DNA of 64,000 nucleotides from assembly GCA_033032865.1 (NCBI GenBank), contig JAWHQI010000522.1, forward strand, positions 434,001 to 498,000. Reading direction: 5' to 3'. The notes under the pieces are model-generated. The model was not told the DNA's origin, ran no database searches, and worked only from the letters and a program-made list of their open reading frames with translations. The stretch is from Dactylorhiza incarnata. Taxonomy: Eukaryota > Streptophyta > Magnoliopsida > Asparagales > Orchidaceae. Positions 20,713 through 33,043 of the stretch are shown here, one piece after another (the first letter of the stretch is position 1; every line of letters begins with the position of its first letter). The translations under genes and the position numbers were made by a program.

Positions 20713-21895
20713 TGTTGGAACGGTCGGCGCCCTTAGAGGGGGGGGGGGTGAATAAGGGTTTTCAAAAACTTTAGATTATATTTATAAAAACTTTGGAATA
20801 TTGCAAGATTAATAAAGAGACATCAAGTAAAACAATAATAAAGAGATATGCTTTATTAATATCAAATAATGTTTTACAAAACTTGAATTTTATGACGCTA
20901 GAAATCGGGGGCGACTAATAAAAATTCTTTTTCATTTTCTATACCGACTCGTATCCCCACGAACCGGTTGGCTTTAGCCAATCTCTCCCCAGATACAGCC
21001 TCAAGCCGCTCTAGCCAATCTATCCCCAGAAAGGCCTCGAGCACCCCCTAGACCTAGCCTAGATCTAGTCTCCAATCACGAGGCGAATTTCAGCCCTAAG
21101 TCCTACCCCAGACCTAGTCGCCAACACGAGGCGATTTCACTACCGTTTACAGAAAAGATATGAAATGAAAAGACAATAATATAAAAACTCCCTCTATATG
21201 GATCTCTTGGAGAAGTGGACGAAGGCCCGCAGAGTATGATCGTAGTCGATGCGACCTTTCGTCATGATGATGACGCGTGTTGAAATCTTCTCCACGGATC
21301 TCCTTAAGGCTTTATGGACTTGTGGGAGTATCGCTCTGAATCTTCCTCTCTCTGCTGTGGCACGAAGCTCTGGAGTTTGGGATTGGAGGAGGATGAAGAA
21401 TTTGTAGCCAAAGCATCCAATTTATACCCTTAGCGCTACCGCCGGCGCTAGCCCGGATTAAGAAATAATTTGCGCGGCAGAATCTCCCATCCGTGTCAAT
21501 ATGCTGCACTATGCCTTATATGCGTCACGCTACCGCCGGCGCTATCCCCGATTAAGAAACTTCTTGCGCGGCAGGATCTTCAATCCGCAGCAACGAGGCT
21601 TTCATTCCTTCTGTGTTCACCGATACCGCCGGCGTTATCCGCTACCGCCAGGCGTTACCGCCTACCATAACAGCTCCCGGAAACGCGCTCATCATCGCTA
21701 GCGCCTGGCGCTAGTTGCTACCGCCGGCGCTAGTGAGCCTCTTCGAATTTTGGCCTCAATTTTGGGGGCAGTCATCATGTGTACTCCTTGAGTCATGTGG
21801 ACCTAGTAAACCTGCACACATGAACACACAAGATCAAATACACATAGGATTTGTTATTCTCAAACCTAGGAGATGCGGAAGACCATGTTCTAACA
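20713..21895 (-). repeat. Element B 5' LTR
   Basis: A 1183-bp partner of 1494-2709. Differences include a longer G run (about 20739-20750), one fewer ctaccgccggcgctag unit near 21430, and scattered substitutions. It is followed by TSD CACCT at 21896-21900. Confidence 0.92.
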
Positions 21896-22211
21896 CACCT
21901 TTCGTCGAGCGCAGGGCGCCGTTCGTCGAACGCAGATGGCCGTTCGTCGAACGTAGAGAACTTATGTTATTTTTATTCTTTTCTTATTTTCTCAGCCTAT
22001 TATATATATATATATTTCTTAGTATATTATTTATAAATATATATTCTTTTAAGTCTTCTACCTTAATAGGATTTGATCTAAGTAATACAATGTGTTATGA
22101 TAGAAACTTAGACAATCAAGGTGGATCCTAACTCAAATCAAAACTAAGGTTCCAACAATCTAGCCCTATTTGAGTTGGGATCCTAATCGAAATTAAGACT
22201 AGGTTCTAACA
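21896..22211 (-). repeat. Element A 3' LTR, part 2
   Basis: The ttcgtcgaacgcag array of A resumes directly behind the B insertion, then turns into AT-rich text with a (ta)n stretch. The end is marked by ggttctaaca followed by atctcctcct, the complement of a PPT. About 54 bp earlier a similar end occurs (ggttccaaca, then atctagccct, to 22157 and onward), so the LTR-PPT border is duplicated and the true end could be either. Confidence 0.75.
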
Positions 22212-22704
22212 ATCTCCTCCTATTTGGTTTAGGATACCTAAGCATAAAAAAGTGTTGAATAACTTAAGGCTTAAGGGTCAGAGATCATTTTAAAATTTAT
22301 TGTTCTATTTGAAAACATTTTAATCATAGGTTATAAAAAATATTTAAGCAATTCTGATTTCCTAAATTTTAAGACATTGCCTGATACCTTCTTTCTATAG
22401 AATACCCTTATCATAAGAGACTCACCCTCAGTGCTCTGATCATTTCTGATCTATGCAATTTGAGTAGAATGATCACACTGATTTTGGAGAAAGTCTGTAA
22501 GAATGTGAAGTTTATCTGACTTTGTTTTTTAGATAGAAAATTCAAAAGAATCTTAAAACTGCTGTTCAATTATAATTTGAGTAAAAATATTAATCAGTTT
22601 AAAAAATTGCCTTATAGATAGATATGTTGGCCTTTTTATTTCATTAAAGTATAAGTTAAACTGATTTCTAGATTTTGTTTTAACATAAAGAAATTCAGTA
22701 ATTT
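22212..22704 (-). other. Element A internal non-coding sequence
   Basis: AT-rich, between the PPT and the gag remnant, with no supported frame. A pol region would be expected here in an autonomous element and is missing. Confidence 0.6.
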
Positions 22705-23415
22705 CTACAGAGTTTTTATTTCTTTTTCCTTAAAATTTTGTTCAAATTTATTTTTTAACGAAATATTTTGTTCTTCTGATAATTTTAAAACTTCTTTAAG
22801 TTTATTATATTCAGGAGTTAAAATATTTATTTCTATTAACTCTTTTATATTTTCCATTTCAGATTTGTAATTTTCAGATTTTACTAAATCTGTACATGGT
22901 GATTTGAAAACAGATTTAACTGGATCAGGGGTAAAAATAGGAATTGTAGTTACCTCAGTTACCTTTTCTGGTTCAGATTCAGCATCTGATTTGTGATATG
23001 AGCCATATATGGCCATCATGCAGAAAGCTTTGGCTTTTTGTTCTTCTTTTTCTTCTTCTTCACTTAGAGTAAATGATGGTTCTGCATCAAAGGTATAATT
23101 AGTGAAAGAAGTAGAGGTGGATTCATTTACCATCCTTGAGAGGGAGTTCTAAATGGCCTTTGCTGAAGTGTAATCAGCCACTCTTTGGAGAATCTCTTTT
23201 GACATTGATTTAGCCAATATTTTCATGGCCTTTGCATCAGCACTTATCAACTTCTCTTGATCTTTTGTTGAAGAGGTTGAGGATGGAGGTCCTGTCAAAA
23301 TGGAATTGTAAATATCTTCATCTATGGCATTCATATATAGTTTAATTCTAGCTTGCCATAAAGAGAATCTATCCAAATTACAGATAGGTGGATATGAAAT
23401 TGATGCTTGTGCCAT
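22705..23415 (-). pseudogene. Element A copia-type gag remnant
   Basis: The start at 23415 gives MAQASISYPP, then a UBN2-like stretch (FSLWQARIKLYMNAIDEDIY, then ILTGPP) and AKSMSKEILQRVADYTSAKAI to a stop at 23149. A second frame (23133-22705) continues with an acidic stretch (SEEEEKEEQKAKAF) and a coiled coil ending in LKNKFEQNFKEKE. A short gap or stop separates the two. It resembles the gag of large copia elements in which a long coiled coil follows the UBN2 domain. Nothing of pol is left. Confidence 0.65.
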
Positions 23416-23504
23416 TAATTTTAAAAAAAAACCTTTTAAGAAAAATTTAAGAACTAAGTGATCTTTGTGATTTCGGGTGTTAGCCTGTGTATAAAATCAA
23501 CTAC

Positions 23505-23516
23505 CCTTTGATACCA
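23505..23516 (-). promoter_or_regulatory. Primer-binding site of element A
   Basis: The minus strand reads tggtatcaaagg two bases inside the right LTR. It is a variant of the initiator tRNA-Met site and sets A on the minus strand. Confidence 0.8.
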
Positions 23517-23518
23517 AT

Positions 23519-24935
23519 TGAAAGGAGATTTTGGTTCTTAAATATTAAAAGCTCTTGTTTAAGTTTATTTCAAAATAATGTTATATATATATAAGTGTAT
23601 TGAGTGAGTAATAACAACAAACAGTAAGTTGGCAAAGTAATCACAGCACAGCAAAATAGAAATAAAAGCATAAACAAAGCAAACATCCAGATGACACAAG
23701 ATATATAGTAGTTCCCCAATCAACTTGGGTACATCTACTCGTCTACCCACTGGTAGGAATCCACTAGGATTTTTGATCAGGTGCCCTAACACTAATGAGC
23801 TTTTGATAAGGTGCCCAAAAACCAAGGGAGCTTTTTATCAGGTGCTCTAACCAAGATGCAGGTTTTTGCTAAGGTGGCCTGTCACCGGGAGTTAACTTTT
23901 GAAGGGAGTTATAACCCTTTGTACATGAGGGGAAATAAAGAAAACAAAAAGGTTGAAGGTTTTCTTCTCTTTGCTGAGAAGACTCTTGAAGATCCTGATG
24001 GGTTGTTGAGTTAGATCTTGATGATGATGTTGAAGAGAGCCCCCCCTGTCTGATTTAGATTGATGACAACTTGTGGATGGAGCTTCTTCTCTAGAATGTG
24101 ATGCTCATCTTTTCTTCTTGCAGTTTAGATCCATGAGCAATTGATATAGAGTGGTGTCTCAGGATGAAGATGATCTGTAAAGAAAGAGTTAGCAAAAAGA
24201 AGATAATATATATTAGATCTGTTCTTCTTTTTGCTCCTCTGCTTTTCTCTTTTCCTGTAGCTTTCTATTTAGCCGCTTCTAATTCTATCTCCTGTTCTTC
24301 TCTATGTATATTTATTCTGGAGAGCTTTCGGCTGATTTGAATTCTTGCCAACTGAAGAGGAAAGAGATAATGTCTCTTTTATTTCACAGATTCTCGAGCA
24401 GACAAATTTTCTTCTTTAGCTTGCTGAAATGACTATAGCATTTAATGCTTCTGCCAACGGCTATAGCATTTAATGCTTGCAACAGCTGTATTGTTAAGGC
24501 AGCAATATATATAACAATATATAAATTGAAATAATAAAATATTGCTTTAATAAATCTGACAGCATATATATAATATTTTAGTCGAACTGAGAATGATATA
24601 AAATAATGCTGAAGATATTTCGTCGAGCTAAGCTTCAAGTTCGTCGACCTCATCATTTGATTCGTCGACCTGAACATTTGATTCGTTGTTCTGAACATCT
24701 GCTGAATATTCATCGAACGCAGTCTGGAGATCGTCGAACGCAACTTTTCGTCGAACGCAGAGACGGTCTGGATCGTTGACCGGTGAATATTGAGCTGTTC
24801 GTCGAACGCAGACTTGAGTTCGTCGAACGCAGGATTTCGTCGACCGCTGAGACGGGGTCTGTTTGTCAACTGCTGAGATAATCTGTTCGTCGACCGCTGA
24901 AGCGGGATTTGTTCATCGACCGCAGAGCGCCATTT
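23519..24935 (-). repeat. Element A 5' LTR, outer end missing
   Basis: Partner of 81-1493. It ends near 24935, where the sequence passes without a clean LTR end into the D-type LTR (gtctgggtggaggtcgcgcg). Compared with the left LTR about 300 bp are missing, so the 5' end with the likely promoter is lost. One of the 21-bp array units present at 1340-1380 is absent here. Confidence 0.82.
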
Positions 24936-26130
24936 GTCTGGGTGGAGGTCGCGCGGTCTGGCTAACCGTGCGGTCTTGCGGTCTCCCTCTGCGGTCTGAC
25001 CTATTCGGTCTAGCCGCAGGTCATTCGGCCTGACCGCCATTCTCTATCCAAGAGGTGTTGAGGTGAGGCCATGCGGTCTGGTTCGTGAGACCGCATGGCG
25101 AGCTGCTTCTATTCTGTGCGGGTTAAGATGTTGACCGTACAGGGTTGTTTTCTGGAAGGGGCAGTCCGATCTGGTGACTGTCCGGGTTCTTGTGGTTGCA
25201 CCGGTTAAGGTGTTCTTAGTCGCACGGTCTCCTCTTTTGTGTTCGCATAAGCCGGTCTCTTGGCGATGTGTTGGTATATGCGGACACTGGTGTTGGTCGG
25301 CTTGGTGGGCTCTTGCCCTAGTCAACCTGGTTGTGTTCGCGGTCTCTGGAGGAGGACTCGTAGGCTAACACAGGTGGTGATCGTCATGACCATTCGGGTT
25401 GTCATGATCGCGTGGCTTCTTGGAGGAGTGGCGTTCTCCTTTTCTGGGTTGAAGCCGGCGAGCTCACAAAGCGCAGAGCGATTTTGCTGACCGCGCGGGT
25501 TGACCGGTCTTTGTCACGCGGTCAGGGAGATGACTCTATCTCATAGGGTGGTGACTGGATCTGGTCCCACGCCTATAAATAGGAGCCACTGTAGTAGCCA
25601 AAATCATCGCACCAAGTGTAAGCTGAGCTCGCGCCTATTTCTTGCGGCCACTTTTTGTGACCGACCGGTTAGCTGATTGAACTTTCCTTGTGCAGCTTCT
25701 ACAGATTGTGCGGGCAGCTGTGGTCACCTCTTCTTCTAAGGTATTCGGGAGGTCTCGCGGCTTGCAGTGTGGGTTGCTTGAGTTCGGTAGAATCAGTGGA
25801 GTTTGGGAGGTTGCGGAGTTCTCGGTTGGTGTTGTTCAAGTCGCAGGCAGGCTGTTCGGGCGATCTTATTTTCTAGTCGCGCGAACTCCCAGGTCGTGCG
25901 GTCAGGCGGTCTCGAGTTTCAGACCGCTGGTAATTTTTTCTTTTGCTCTATTTTTTCTTTTTGGTTTTGTGTACTGGCGAAATCATGTCTCACCATGTAT
26001 ACCTCGCACTGTAATGAAGATTTATGTTATTATCAATAAAGATTGTGTTGCTTCACGTGCTTCTGGTTGTTGGCTATAACTTTGAGTTGTATAATTCCTG
26101 CTCACTCCTAGATCTTCGGAAAATTTCACA
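24936..26130 (+). repeat. Element D 5' LTR, first about 40 bp missing
   Basis: Matches 52280-53469. The TATA box tataaata lies at 25574-25581 in cacgcctataaataggagcc. It is rich in GCGGTC words, mostly before the TATA box. It ends aaatttcaca at 26130, directly before the PBS. A 129-codon frame at 25690-26079 lies inside the LTR and is not taken as a gene. Confidence 0.9.
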
Positions 26131-26218
26131 TGGTATCAGAGGGAGGTTAGAGTGGATAGAGCAGTGAATAACTCAAAGTTGTCATTGCCTTTGTGAAGAA
26201 GGAACCAGTGGTAGAGCC

Positions 26219-28729
26219 ATGAAAGCAAGAGGTCTTGGAATTGAGATGCTTACTTCGACTAATTTCAAGAAGTTGAAGTCGTGTATGCAGAGTTATCTTT
26301 TGGGTGAGGACCTCTGGGAGGTTGTTGGAGGAGATAGCACGGAGGAAGTTGTCCTAGTTGGGGATAATGGTTATGAGGTGAGAAATTGGATGAGGATTAA
26401 TGCGAAAGCAGAGTTCACTCTAAAGAGGGCAATATCACCTGACCTATTCGATCACATCTTAGGGTGTGGATCAGCTGCGGAGATCTAGAGACCCCTGGAC
26501 GGGCTGTTTAACAAAAAGAATGTGGCAAGACTTCAATTCCTGAAAAATGAGCTGGTTAGGTCGGCTCAGGGTGATCTGTCTATCTCTACATTCTTCCTGA
26601 AAATGAAGAACCTGTGCGCCGAGATTTCAGCGCTGGATCCTGATGAACCCATTTCTGAGACAAAGCTGAAGAAGCACATCATCCGTGGCTTGCAGAAGGA
26701 GTATGTGTCCTTTGTGATGTCGGTGCAGGGTTAGGCAAATCAGCCATCTCTGCTGGAGCTGGAGAATCTGCTTACTTCGCAGGAGAATCTGGCAAGGCAG
26801 ATGGCGGGGGTGTCAGTGTCTGGAAGAGAAGGCGAAGTGCTCTTCACAGGAAAGAAGAAGAAATGGGATAAGAAGAAGAACACCGCTAGAGGCAATGGGC
26901 CTTCAACTTCTGGACAGTAGGAGAGGGGTTATGCTTCCAAGGCTGAAGGGAATAAGAAGGGGGAAGGACCCAAATGCTTTAGATGAGGAAAGCTTGGTAA
27001 CATCAGGAAGGATTGCCGGGTGAATCTTCAGCCAGGGCATGCTGCTGCAGGGAAGGAGGAAGCTGAGGCCAGGCAGAATGATGGAGGATGGGGAGGAGCC
27101 TTCTCAGCTTCTGTTGGAGCTTCGGCTCCTATCAACTATCAGGAGGACTGGATCGTGGGCTCAGGGTGTGGTCATAACCTCACCGGAAATGAGTCGAAGC
27201 TTTCTTCAGCGCAGCCTTACTCAGGTAATGATGCCATCATAACTGCTGATAATACTGTGCATTCTGTCGAGAAGGTGAGGGTTGTTTCCTTGGGCAGTGA
27301 TAGGGGGCCACTAACGTTGAAGAGTGTCTATCGTGTGCCTGGGATGAGGAAAAACTTTTTCTCCGTGACCAATGCTATTGACGCTGGGTATCACATTCTG
27401 TTTGGCCCAACATAAGTGAGGTTTCTAAGAAATGTTGAGGCGGTAAAGGCTGATGTCATTCATGTCGGGAGAAGGGCAAAATACATGTTCGTTTTATCGA
27501 CAAGTTCTTATGTTGACAAGATGAGGATGAATGATAGTGCCGTTATATGGCACGAGAGATTGGGGCATGTAGGGATGGATAAGCTGAAGGCTATGGCGGT
27601 AAAAGGTCTAGTCAAGGGTCTGCCTAGTTTATCTTCCTACGGTGACGGTCATGTTTGCGCGGGATGTCAGTTCGGCAAGTCTCATCATCTACTATTTGAT
27701 AAGTCGCAGACAAGGAGTAGTGTGCCGTTGGAGTGCATCCACGGTGACTTGATGGGACCAACTGCTACCGCAAGCCTCGGAGGCAGCAGGTATATGCTGG
27801 TGTTGATCAACGATTACAACATATATGTCTGGGTTTATTTCCTGAAGGAGAAGGCGGAGGCATTTGCCAAGTTTAAGGAGTTCAAGGAGCTAGTGGTGGG
27901 TCGGCTAGGCCTGCAGGTTAAGAAGTTGAGAACTGATAATGGGGGGGAGTTCACCTCTGGTGAGTTCTCTAGTTTTTGCAGGAAGGCGTGCAGCCAGAGG
28001 GAGCTTACTTGTGCGCATACTCCACAACAAAACGGAGTTGCACAGCGGAAGATCCGTCTTCTGACGGAGAACTGCAAGTGTTGGCTGCATGCCAAGAGTA
28101 TCCCAAGGTCCTTTTGGGCGGAGGGAATGTCTTGTGCCGCCTACGTCATCAACAGGATGCCTCTCAGTCCCATCAACATGTTGACCCCACATGAGATGAT
28201 GTTCAAGGAAAAGCCAAGCATGGCACACCTTCAGGTGTTTGGTTCCACCTGCTATGTGCACGTTCTAGATGCGCTTCGGACGAAGCTAGATGCAAATGTA
28301 AGGAAGCTAGTCTTCGTGGGATATGGTGATCGGAAGAAGGGATGAAAGTGCATGGACCCGAAGACACAGAGATTTGTTGTATCTCGGGACGTCGTGTTTG
28401 ACGAGGTGACGTCTTATAAGGGAAGTTCTGGTGTTGAGTTACCAGAAAACAGGGTGGAGGAGCCGGTGAGAGCTGCCTTTGTCACCAGGTGGTCCATCTA
28501 CTTCTAATTCTGAGATGGAGGCTTCTGGATCAGGAAGCAGGGGGAGCGATGCTCCGAGTACGTCTAGAAGGGGAGCTAGGGAAGAAGCAGCTGAGGACAG
28601 TGCGAGTCAGGGAAAGGCATTGAGGAGATAAAAGCGAGCGATCATTGCCCCTGATTGGTATACAGGAGGAAACATGGTGAGCTTTGTCTCGTGTTTCTTC
28701 GCTGGTCCCCTAGATGAGCGGGAACCAGT
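26219..28729 (+). pseudogene. Element D gag-protease-integrase, broken
   Basis: The start ATG at 26219 gives a copia gag (RGLGIEMLTSTNFKK, SYLLGEDLWEVVGG). In-frame stops lie near 26488, 26733, 26919 and 26984. The zinc knuckle has lost a Cys to a stop. The protease region (WIVGSGCGHNLTG, where D of the usual DSG is G) is at about 27150. Integrase with HERLGH...CAGCQFGK and an RTDNGGEF motif spans 27540-28340. The frame stops at 28343 (TGA) just before MDPKTQRF. The same codon is a stop in E and G. The coding sequence is then cut by E at 28729 and resumes at 50703. Confidence 0.85.
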
Positions 28730-29884
28730 TGTTAAAATTTTTCATTTGAATCGTTTAGGAGTAAGCAGGAGTTGCATCAACTAAGTTATAGCCAAACAAC
28801 CACAATGCCACACAACAACATAATAGTCTTTATTGAATCACAAAACTTCATTACATTTAAAGACATACATGGCGAGACATGATTCATAAGAATCACGAAG
28901 GAGAGAAGAACAAAACACACCAAAAACACAAATTTGGCGACCTGACAAAGCAGAGACCGCACAGACCGCTGAACTCCAGAGACCGCCCGGCTTGACCTGA
29001 GACCGCACGAACAGAATATAGGCAAGATACCTGTACTGCAAGACCGCCACCTCAGACCGCACGAACTGGAGCTTATTGAACTGAACAGAGAACAGAAGCT
29101 GTCGCCAGACCGCAACTCAGATCGCCTAACCGCATAAGGTCGCCTGATCGCCGAGTTCGCTGCGAATAGCACAAGAACAACATAAACCAGTTCGCAGATA
29201 AGCCGCTGCCGAACTGTTTATTCAAGCCACTGGGAAATCACCAAGGAAGAAGACCGCAACCTGCTGATCGCAAACCTGCAAACACAACAAACAGTCAACT
29301 CGCTTCCGAGACCGCCCGATCTCAAAATTGAGACCGCACAAAACAACCCAGGCTCTAGTTCTTACAATTCTCGTTATGAATGACGGGCCCTGCAACCCTA
29401 TTTATAGGCGGGAGGACGGATGTCGTCACCGCCAAAGAGAGGTATAATCACCACCCGTCAGATCGCGAGCGGTCTCACAAAGCATACCGCGCGATCAGAC
29501 CACTTGGACAACAGCCTGTCCAAGACAGCAAATCAGCAGCAGACCGCGCACAAGCCGCACGGACACAGATCACTCCTTCCTAAGATCGCCTAGAGCAAAC
29601 CAAGAACATCTGCCAACTTCAGACAAGTCGCCAGATCACTCAGCATAAGCCGCCCGGTCACAGCGGTCACACAAGAACAGACCGCCCGGTCTTCTATAAA
29701 GCGGATAGACCAACCAAGCAGAGCAGACCGAGAAGAGACCGGAACACTACTAGAACAAACCGGCCAACACAGCAGACCGCCAGAGCCAGACCATCAGAGC
29801 ACCAGAGCAGAGGTGGTACGGTCTCTGCGGTCACCAAAAAACAGACCGCCGGTCACCTTCCACTCCACTTCAATAATTTCAACA
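28730..29884 (-). repeat. Element E 3' LTR
   Basis: 1155 bp. On the minus strand the TATA box cctataaatagg lies at about 29397-29408. The 6-mer GACCGC or its complement occurs 17 times, against about 0.6 expected for a random sequence of this length. The PPT complement ctcgcccttgaagtg follows. Confidence 0.93.
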
Positions 29885-30964
29885 CTCGCCCTTGAAGTGG
29901 GAAGTAGAAACTAGCCCGAGTAAACTCCACAACCGAGTAAACGGTCCCTTCGCCAGTGGCTTTGTGAAGATGTTGGCAACATTGTCCACACTCCGAACAT
30001 GCTCGACCATAAGAGATCCTCCCAACACCTTCTCACGAATGAAATGGTGCTCAATCTCAATGTGCTTGGTCCTCGCGTGACAGACTTGATTATTAATCAG
30101 CTTGAGAGCACTCTCGTTGTCCCCGCGTAGCATAGTGGGACCTCAAACCTCCTTATGAACGTCCTCTACTAATCTCCTGAGCCAAACGGCTTCCTGAGCT
30201 GCCAAGGTCGAAGCCTTGTATTCCGCTTCTGTGGTAGATACAGACACTGAGTCCTGCTTTTTGCTGCACCAAGAAATAGCAGTGGGTCCCGCCATAAAGA
30301 CATAACCAGACATTGATCTCCAATCATCCACGTCTCCCCCGTAATCAGCATCCATGTACCCATGCAACTCCAAGCTTGACCCTCTCCTATATAGGTGACC
30401 CAGATCAGAGGTCAACTTCACATACTTCAAAATTCCTTTTGCCACCAGAAGATGAGGCTTCTGTGGTTCCGCCATGTACCGACTCACCTTGCCAACTGCA
30501 TAAGCAATATTAGGCCTTGTTATCGTCAAGTAGATCAAGCTCCCAACCAGAGCTCAGAACAACAACGGTTCAAATAGAACTCTCCCCTCATCCTTCCGAA
30601 GTTTATGATGTTGTTCCTGAGGTATAGAGCTGCTCTTCCCTTCCTCCATGCCGAATCGTTGAACGATTCGCTCCGCATATCCAGCCTGAGAAATGAGCAC
30701 TCCGCTCTCCTGCCTCTGCACCTCGAGTCCAAGGAAATGGTGAAGCTCACCCAGATCCTTCATCTCAAATCTGCAAGCTCGGCTCTCAACCTTGCAACTG
30801 CATCCTTCGAGTTCCCGGTGACAATCATGTCATCCACATGCAGCAGAACAATCACACGAAGCACCCCCTCCTTCTTGACGAACAAACTGGAGTCAGAGTC
30901 TGAAGCAAAGAATCTGCATAATAGAAGATACTCTGCGATCTTCCCATACCACTCCCGAGGCGCT
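29885..30964 (-). pseudogene. Element E reverse transcriptase end and RNase H, broken
   Basis: Minus-strand pieces continue the E polyprotein after the F insertion: REWYGKIAEYLL with LLHVDDMIVTGNSK (30760-30960); the KDLGELHHFLGLEVQR piece; the IYLTITRPNIAYAVGKVSRYMAEP piece (30143-30538), which includes YMDADYGGD and the STTEAEYKA of RNase H; and the end LRGDNESALKLINNQ (29879-30133). At least three frameshifts separate the pieces. The order matches the 3' half of copia pol. Confidence 0.85.
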
Positions 30965-33043
30965 TGTAACACCCTGCCAGTACGAAAAGTATAACAGCAG
31001 GTCCGGCCGGGACCCCACGCCATACAAACCACACTAGCTAGGAGTTAAAAGGTGATAACCAGAAAAGTAACTACAAAACGAGAGTACAAAAACGTAAGCG
31101 GAAGCATTAATTAAACCATTCAAAAGAACATGTCCACTATCATAGGAATGAGTCCAGAAGTAAGAGTTACGGCCTTAGGGCCTTACATCAAATCAATGTA
31201 CAAAACTCCAAAAAGGCATACATCGGCACGCAGGCCGGCAATACGTGAGAAAACAGGAAAAAGGCTGGCCTTCGAGGGCCAACACAGCAAAAGGGTCAAC
31301 GCCCGCTACTTCCCGCTAGGCTCACCTGCACCTGCATAAGAACATTCCACCAAGCGGTGGCAAACAAAGTAACGGTCAGCACAGCTGACCAAATTATAAC
31401 GACCCCACCCCTTTCCCGGGGTGGCGGAGCTTCTACCCTGCAAGCAAGCTATACTAGCACAAATACTAGTATACAGAAGGTGCAACTACACAAGGTGAGG
31501 TTTCAAGCACAATCAATCTTCTAGGTTGAGCATCAAAAAGAAGGGGACCTAGGTATGCACATGATGTTGGTTGGGTTCACCCGAAGATTTCCCACAACCG
31601 CCTAAGCAATCGCATGAGGCTAAACATAACATCAAATTCACAACACTCCACCCTAAGGGTCACAACCTTAGGTGGGAAACAAGAGCTTTTGGTCGGTCTA
31701 GGCATGACACCTTCCACGACCTCTCCCATGATCACACGGCTTTCATGAGGAAGGGACCTCTCGCCGATCTGCATGGAAACGGGTTCGGTTCAGCTTTGCC
31801 CGTGCTCTAATCGTCGCGATCTATCGCACGACGCGGGTACGGCTTCACCTCGGCCCGTAAGGGTTTAGCACTTTCAAGTGCTACACTAAAAATATACGCT
31901 ACGCACCTAACCCCTTCACAAGGATCTAGGCTTCGCGAATTCTCAACAAGGGAGCTACATACGCTCCGCATCAATTTCGTGGTGAAGGTTTGCCTTCATC
32001 CAAACCTCAAAGCATGGGGCTTTCGTTAGGATCTTCACAAGACGCCTACACTTAACTCCCGCAATACTATAGGTGAGTTCACGGAGTCATTCTCCGGCAC
32101 GCATCCTAGGCCTAACCTAAATGCAACGTCGCAAATCAAGCATCACCGATTCGGGCTCACGGCCACGAATAGGTTTCACACACAATGCCTAAATCCGCAC
32201 GACTACCGGATTTTCTACATGCAATATGCCGGGGACGGACACAATCTACCCGGAGTCCCGAAGGACTTGAGGAAATCCTACACTTCACCCATTTGGTGAA
32301 AGAGATACCTCATGCAAGCAAAGAAAGAGGAATAAATGGACAAATACAAGTCCAAAGTTCGGGAGGAAGAATCGTTACCCTAGACGTGTTCTTCTTCGCC
32401 ATGGATCCGAGATTCTACACGGAGGGAAAGAACCGCACCGGGCTGCACTCTCCGGATCTGGAAACGGCTCGCGAAACGGAGCTCCGGAGCTCCGTCAATG
32501 GCGAAATCTCCTCTTCTTCTTCCTTGCCCCCTTCTTCTTCCTCTAGCCTAGGAGAGAGAAACACTATGGAATAATGAGGGTTTAATCCCTCTCCAAAGCC
32601 CTAAGACCCCCCAGCAACAAATCCCAGCCATTGGATCTATTTCCAAGAAGTTTGATCGGTCGGATCTTCTTCTTCGCTCAAAATCGCGGAACAGAATAAA
32701 CAGGGCGCACGATCACAGGCGCACGGTCAGTGGTCGTGCGCGACGAGGGCAATGGTCGTGCGCACTATCCGGGACAGAACTCTGAATTCTTGCGAATAAG
32801 TGCACGATCGCTGGCGCACGATCACTAGTCGTGCGCGAAGAGGGAAATGGTCGTGCGCACTGTCCGAGACAGAACTCGATTCTCTTCTGAATTAACGCAC
32901 GATCGCTGGCACACGATCACTGGTCATGCGCGATGAGGCCACTGATCGTGCGCTAAGAGCAGACAGGGAAAATTCTAGCCTGCTTCACGTGCCGCACTAC
33001 CACTCCGCCTACTTCGCGGAACTACCAGATTTGGGGTGTTACA
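30965..33043 (-). repeat. Element F 3' LTR
   Basis: 2079 bp, nearly identical to 38010-40088. At about 32700-32960 it carries three tandem units of roughly 96 bp built on gcgcacgatc...tcgtgcgc inverted pairs. Substitutions against the partner include positions near 31588, 31799, 31971, 32420 and three in the tandem array. The plus-strand frame of 129 codons at 32185-32574 is in the LTR and repeated in the partner, and is not called as a gene. Confidence 0.95.

Larger units (their letters stand above)
1494..21895 (-). mobile_element. Element B: copia-like, mostly non-coding LTR element
   Basis: Its LTRs start tgttgga at 1494 and 20713 and end ttccaaca/ttctaaca at 2709 and 21895. The 5-bp TSD CACCT is at 1489-1493 and 21896-21900. 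A PBS for initiator tRNA-Met (tggtatcagagc on the minus strand) lies at 20699-20710. PPT-like tracts lie beside the left LTR, so B runs on the minus strand. Without the inserted C, the internal region is about 5.5 kb. Only a decayed gag is coding, so B resembles a large non-autonomous derivative of a copia element. Confidence 0.92.
81..24935 (-). mobile_element. Element A: gag-only copia-like LTR retrotransposon
   Basis: The two LTR copies begin with the same tgaaaggagattttggttct at 81 and 23519. Next to the right copy lies the reverse complement of a PBS (tggtatcaaagg, 23505-23516), so A is transcribed on the minus strand and the right LTR is the 5' LTR. Pyrimidine-rich sequence after 22211 is the complement of a polypurine tract (PPT). 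Without the inserted element B, the internal part is only about 1.3 kb. It holds a broken copia-type gag and no protease, integrase or reverse transcriptase, so A depended on another element for movement. The right LTR lacks about 300 bp at its outer end, where it meets element D. Confidence 0.85.

Noticed and set aside
25688..26079. Frames of 62-129 codons in the D LTR
   Set aside because: They are inside the LTR, disturbed in the 3' LTR copy, and lack homology.
32185..32574. 129-codon plus-strand frame, repeated at 39230-39619
   Set aside because: It lies in the LTRs of F, so its duplication follows from the LTR pair. It has no recognisable domain.
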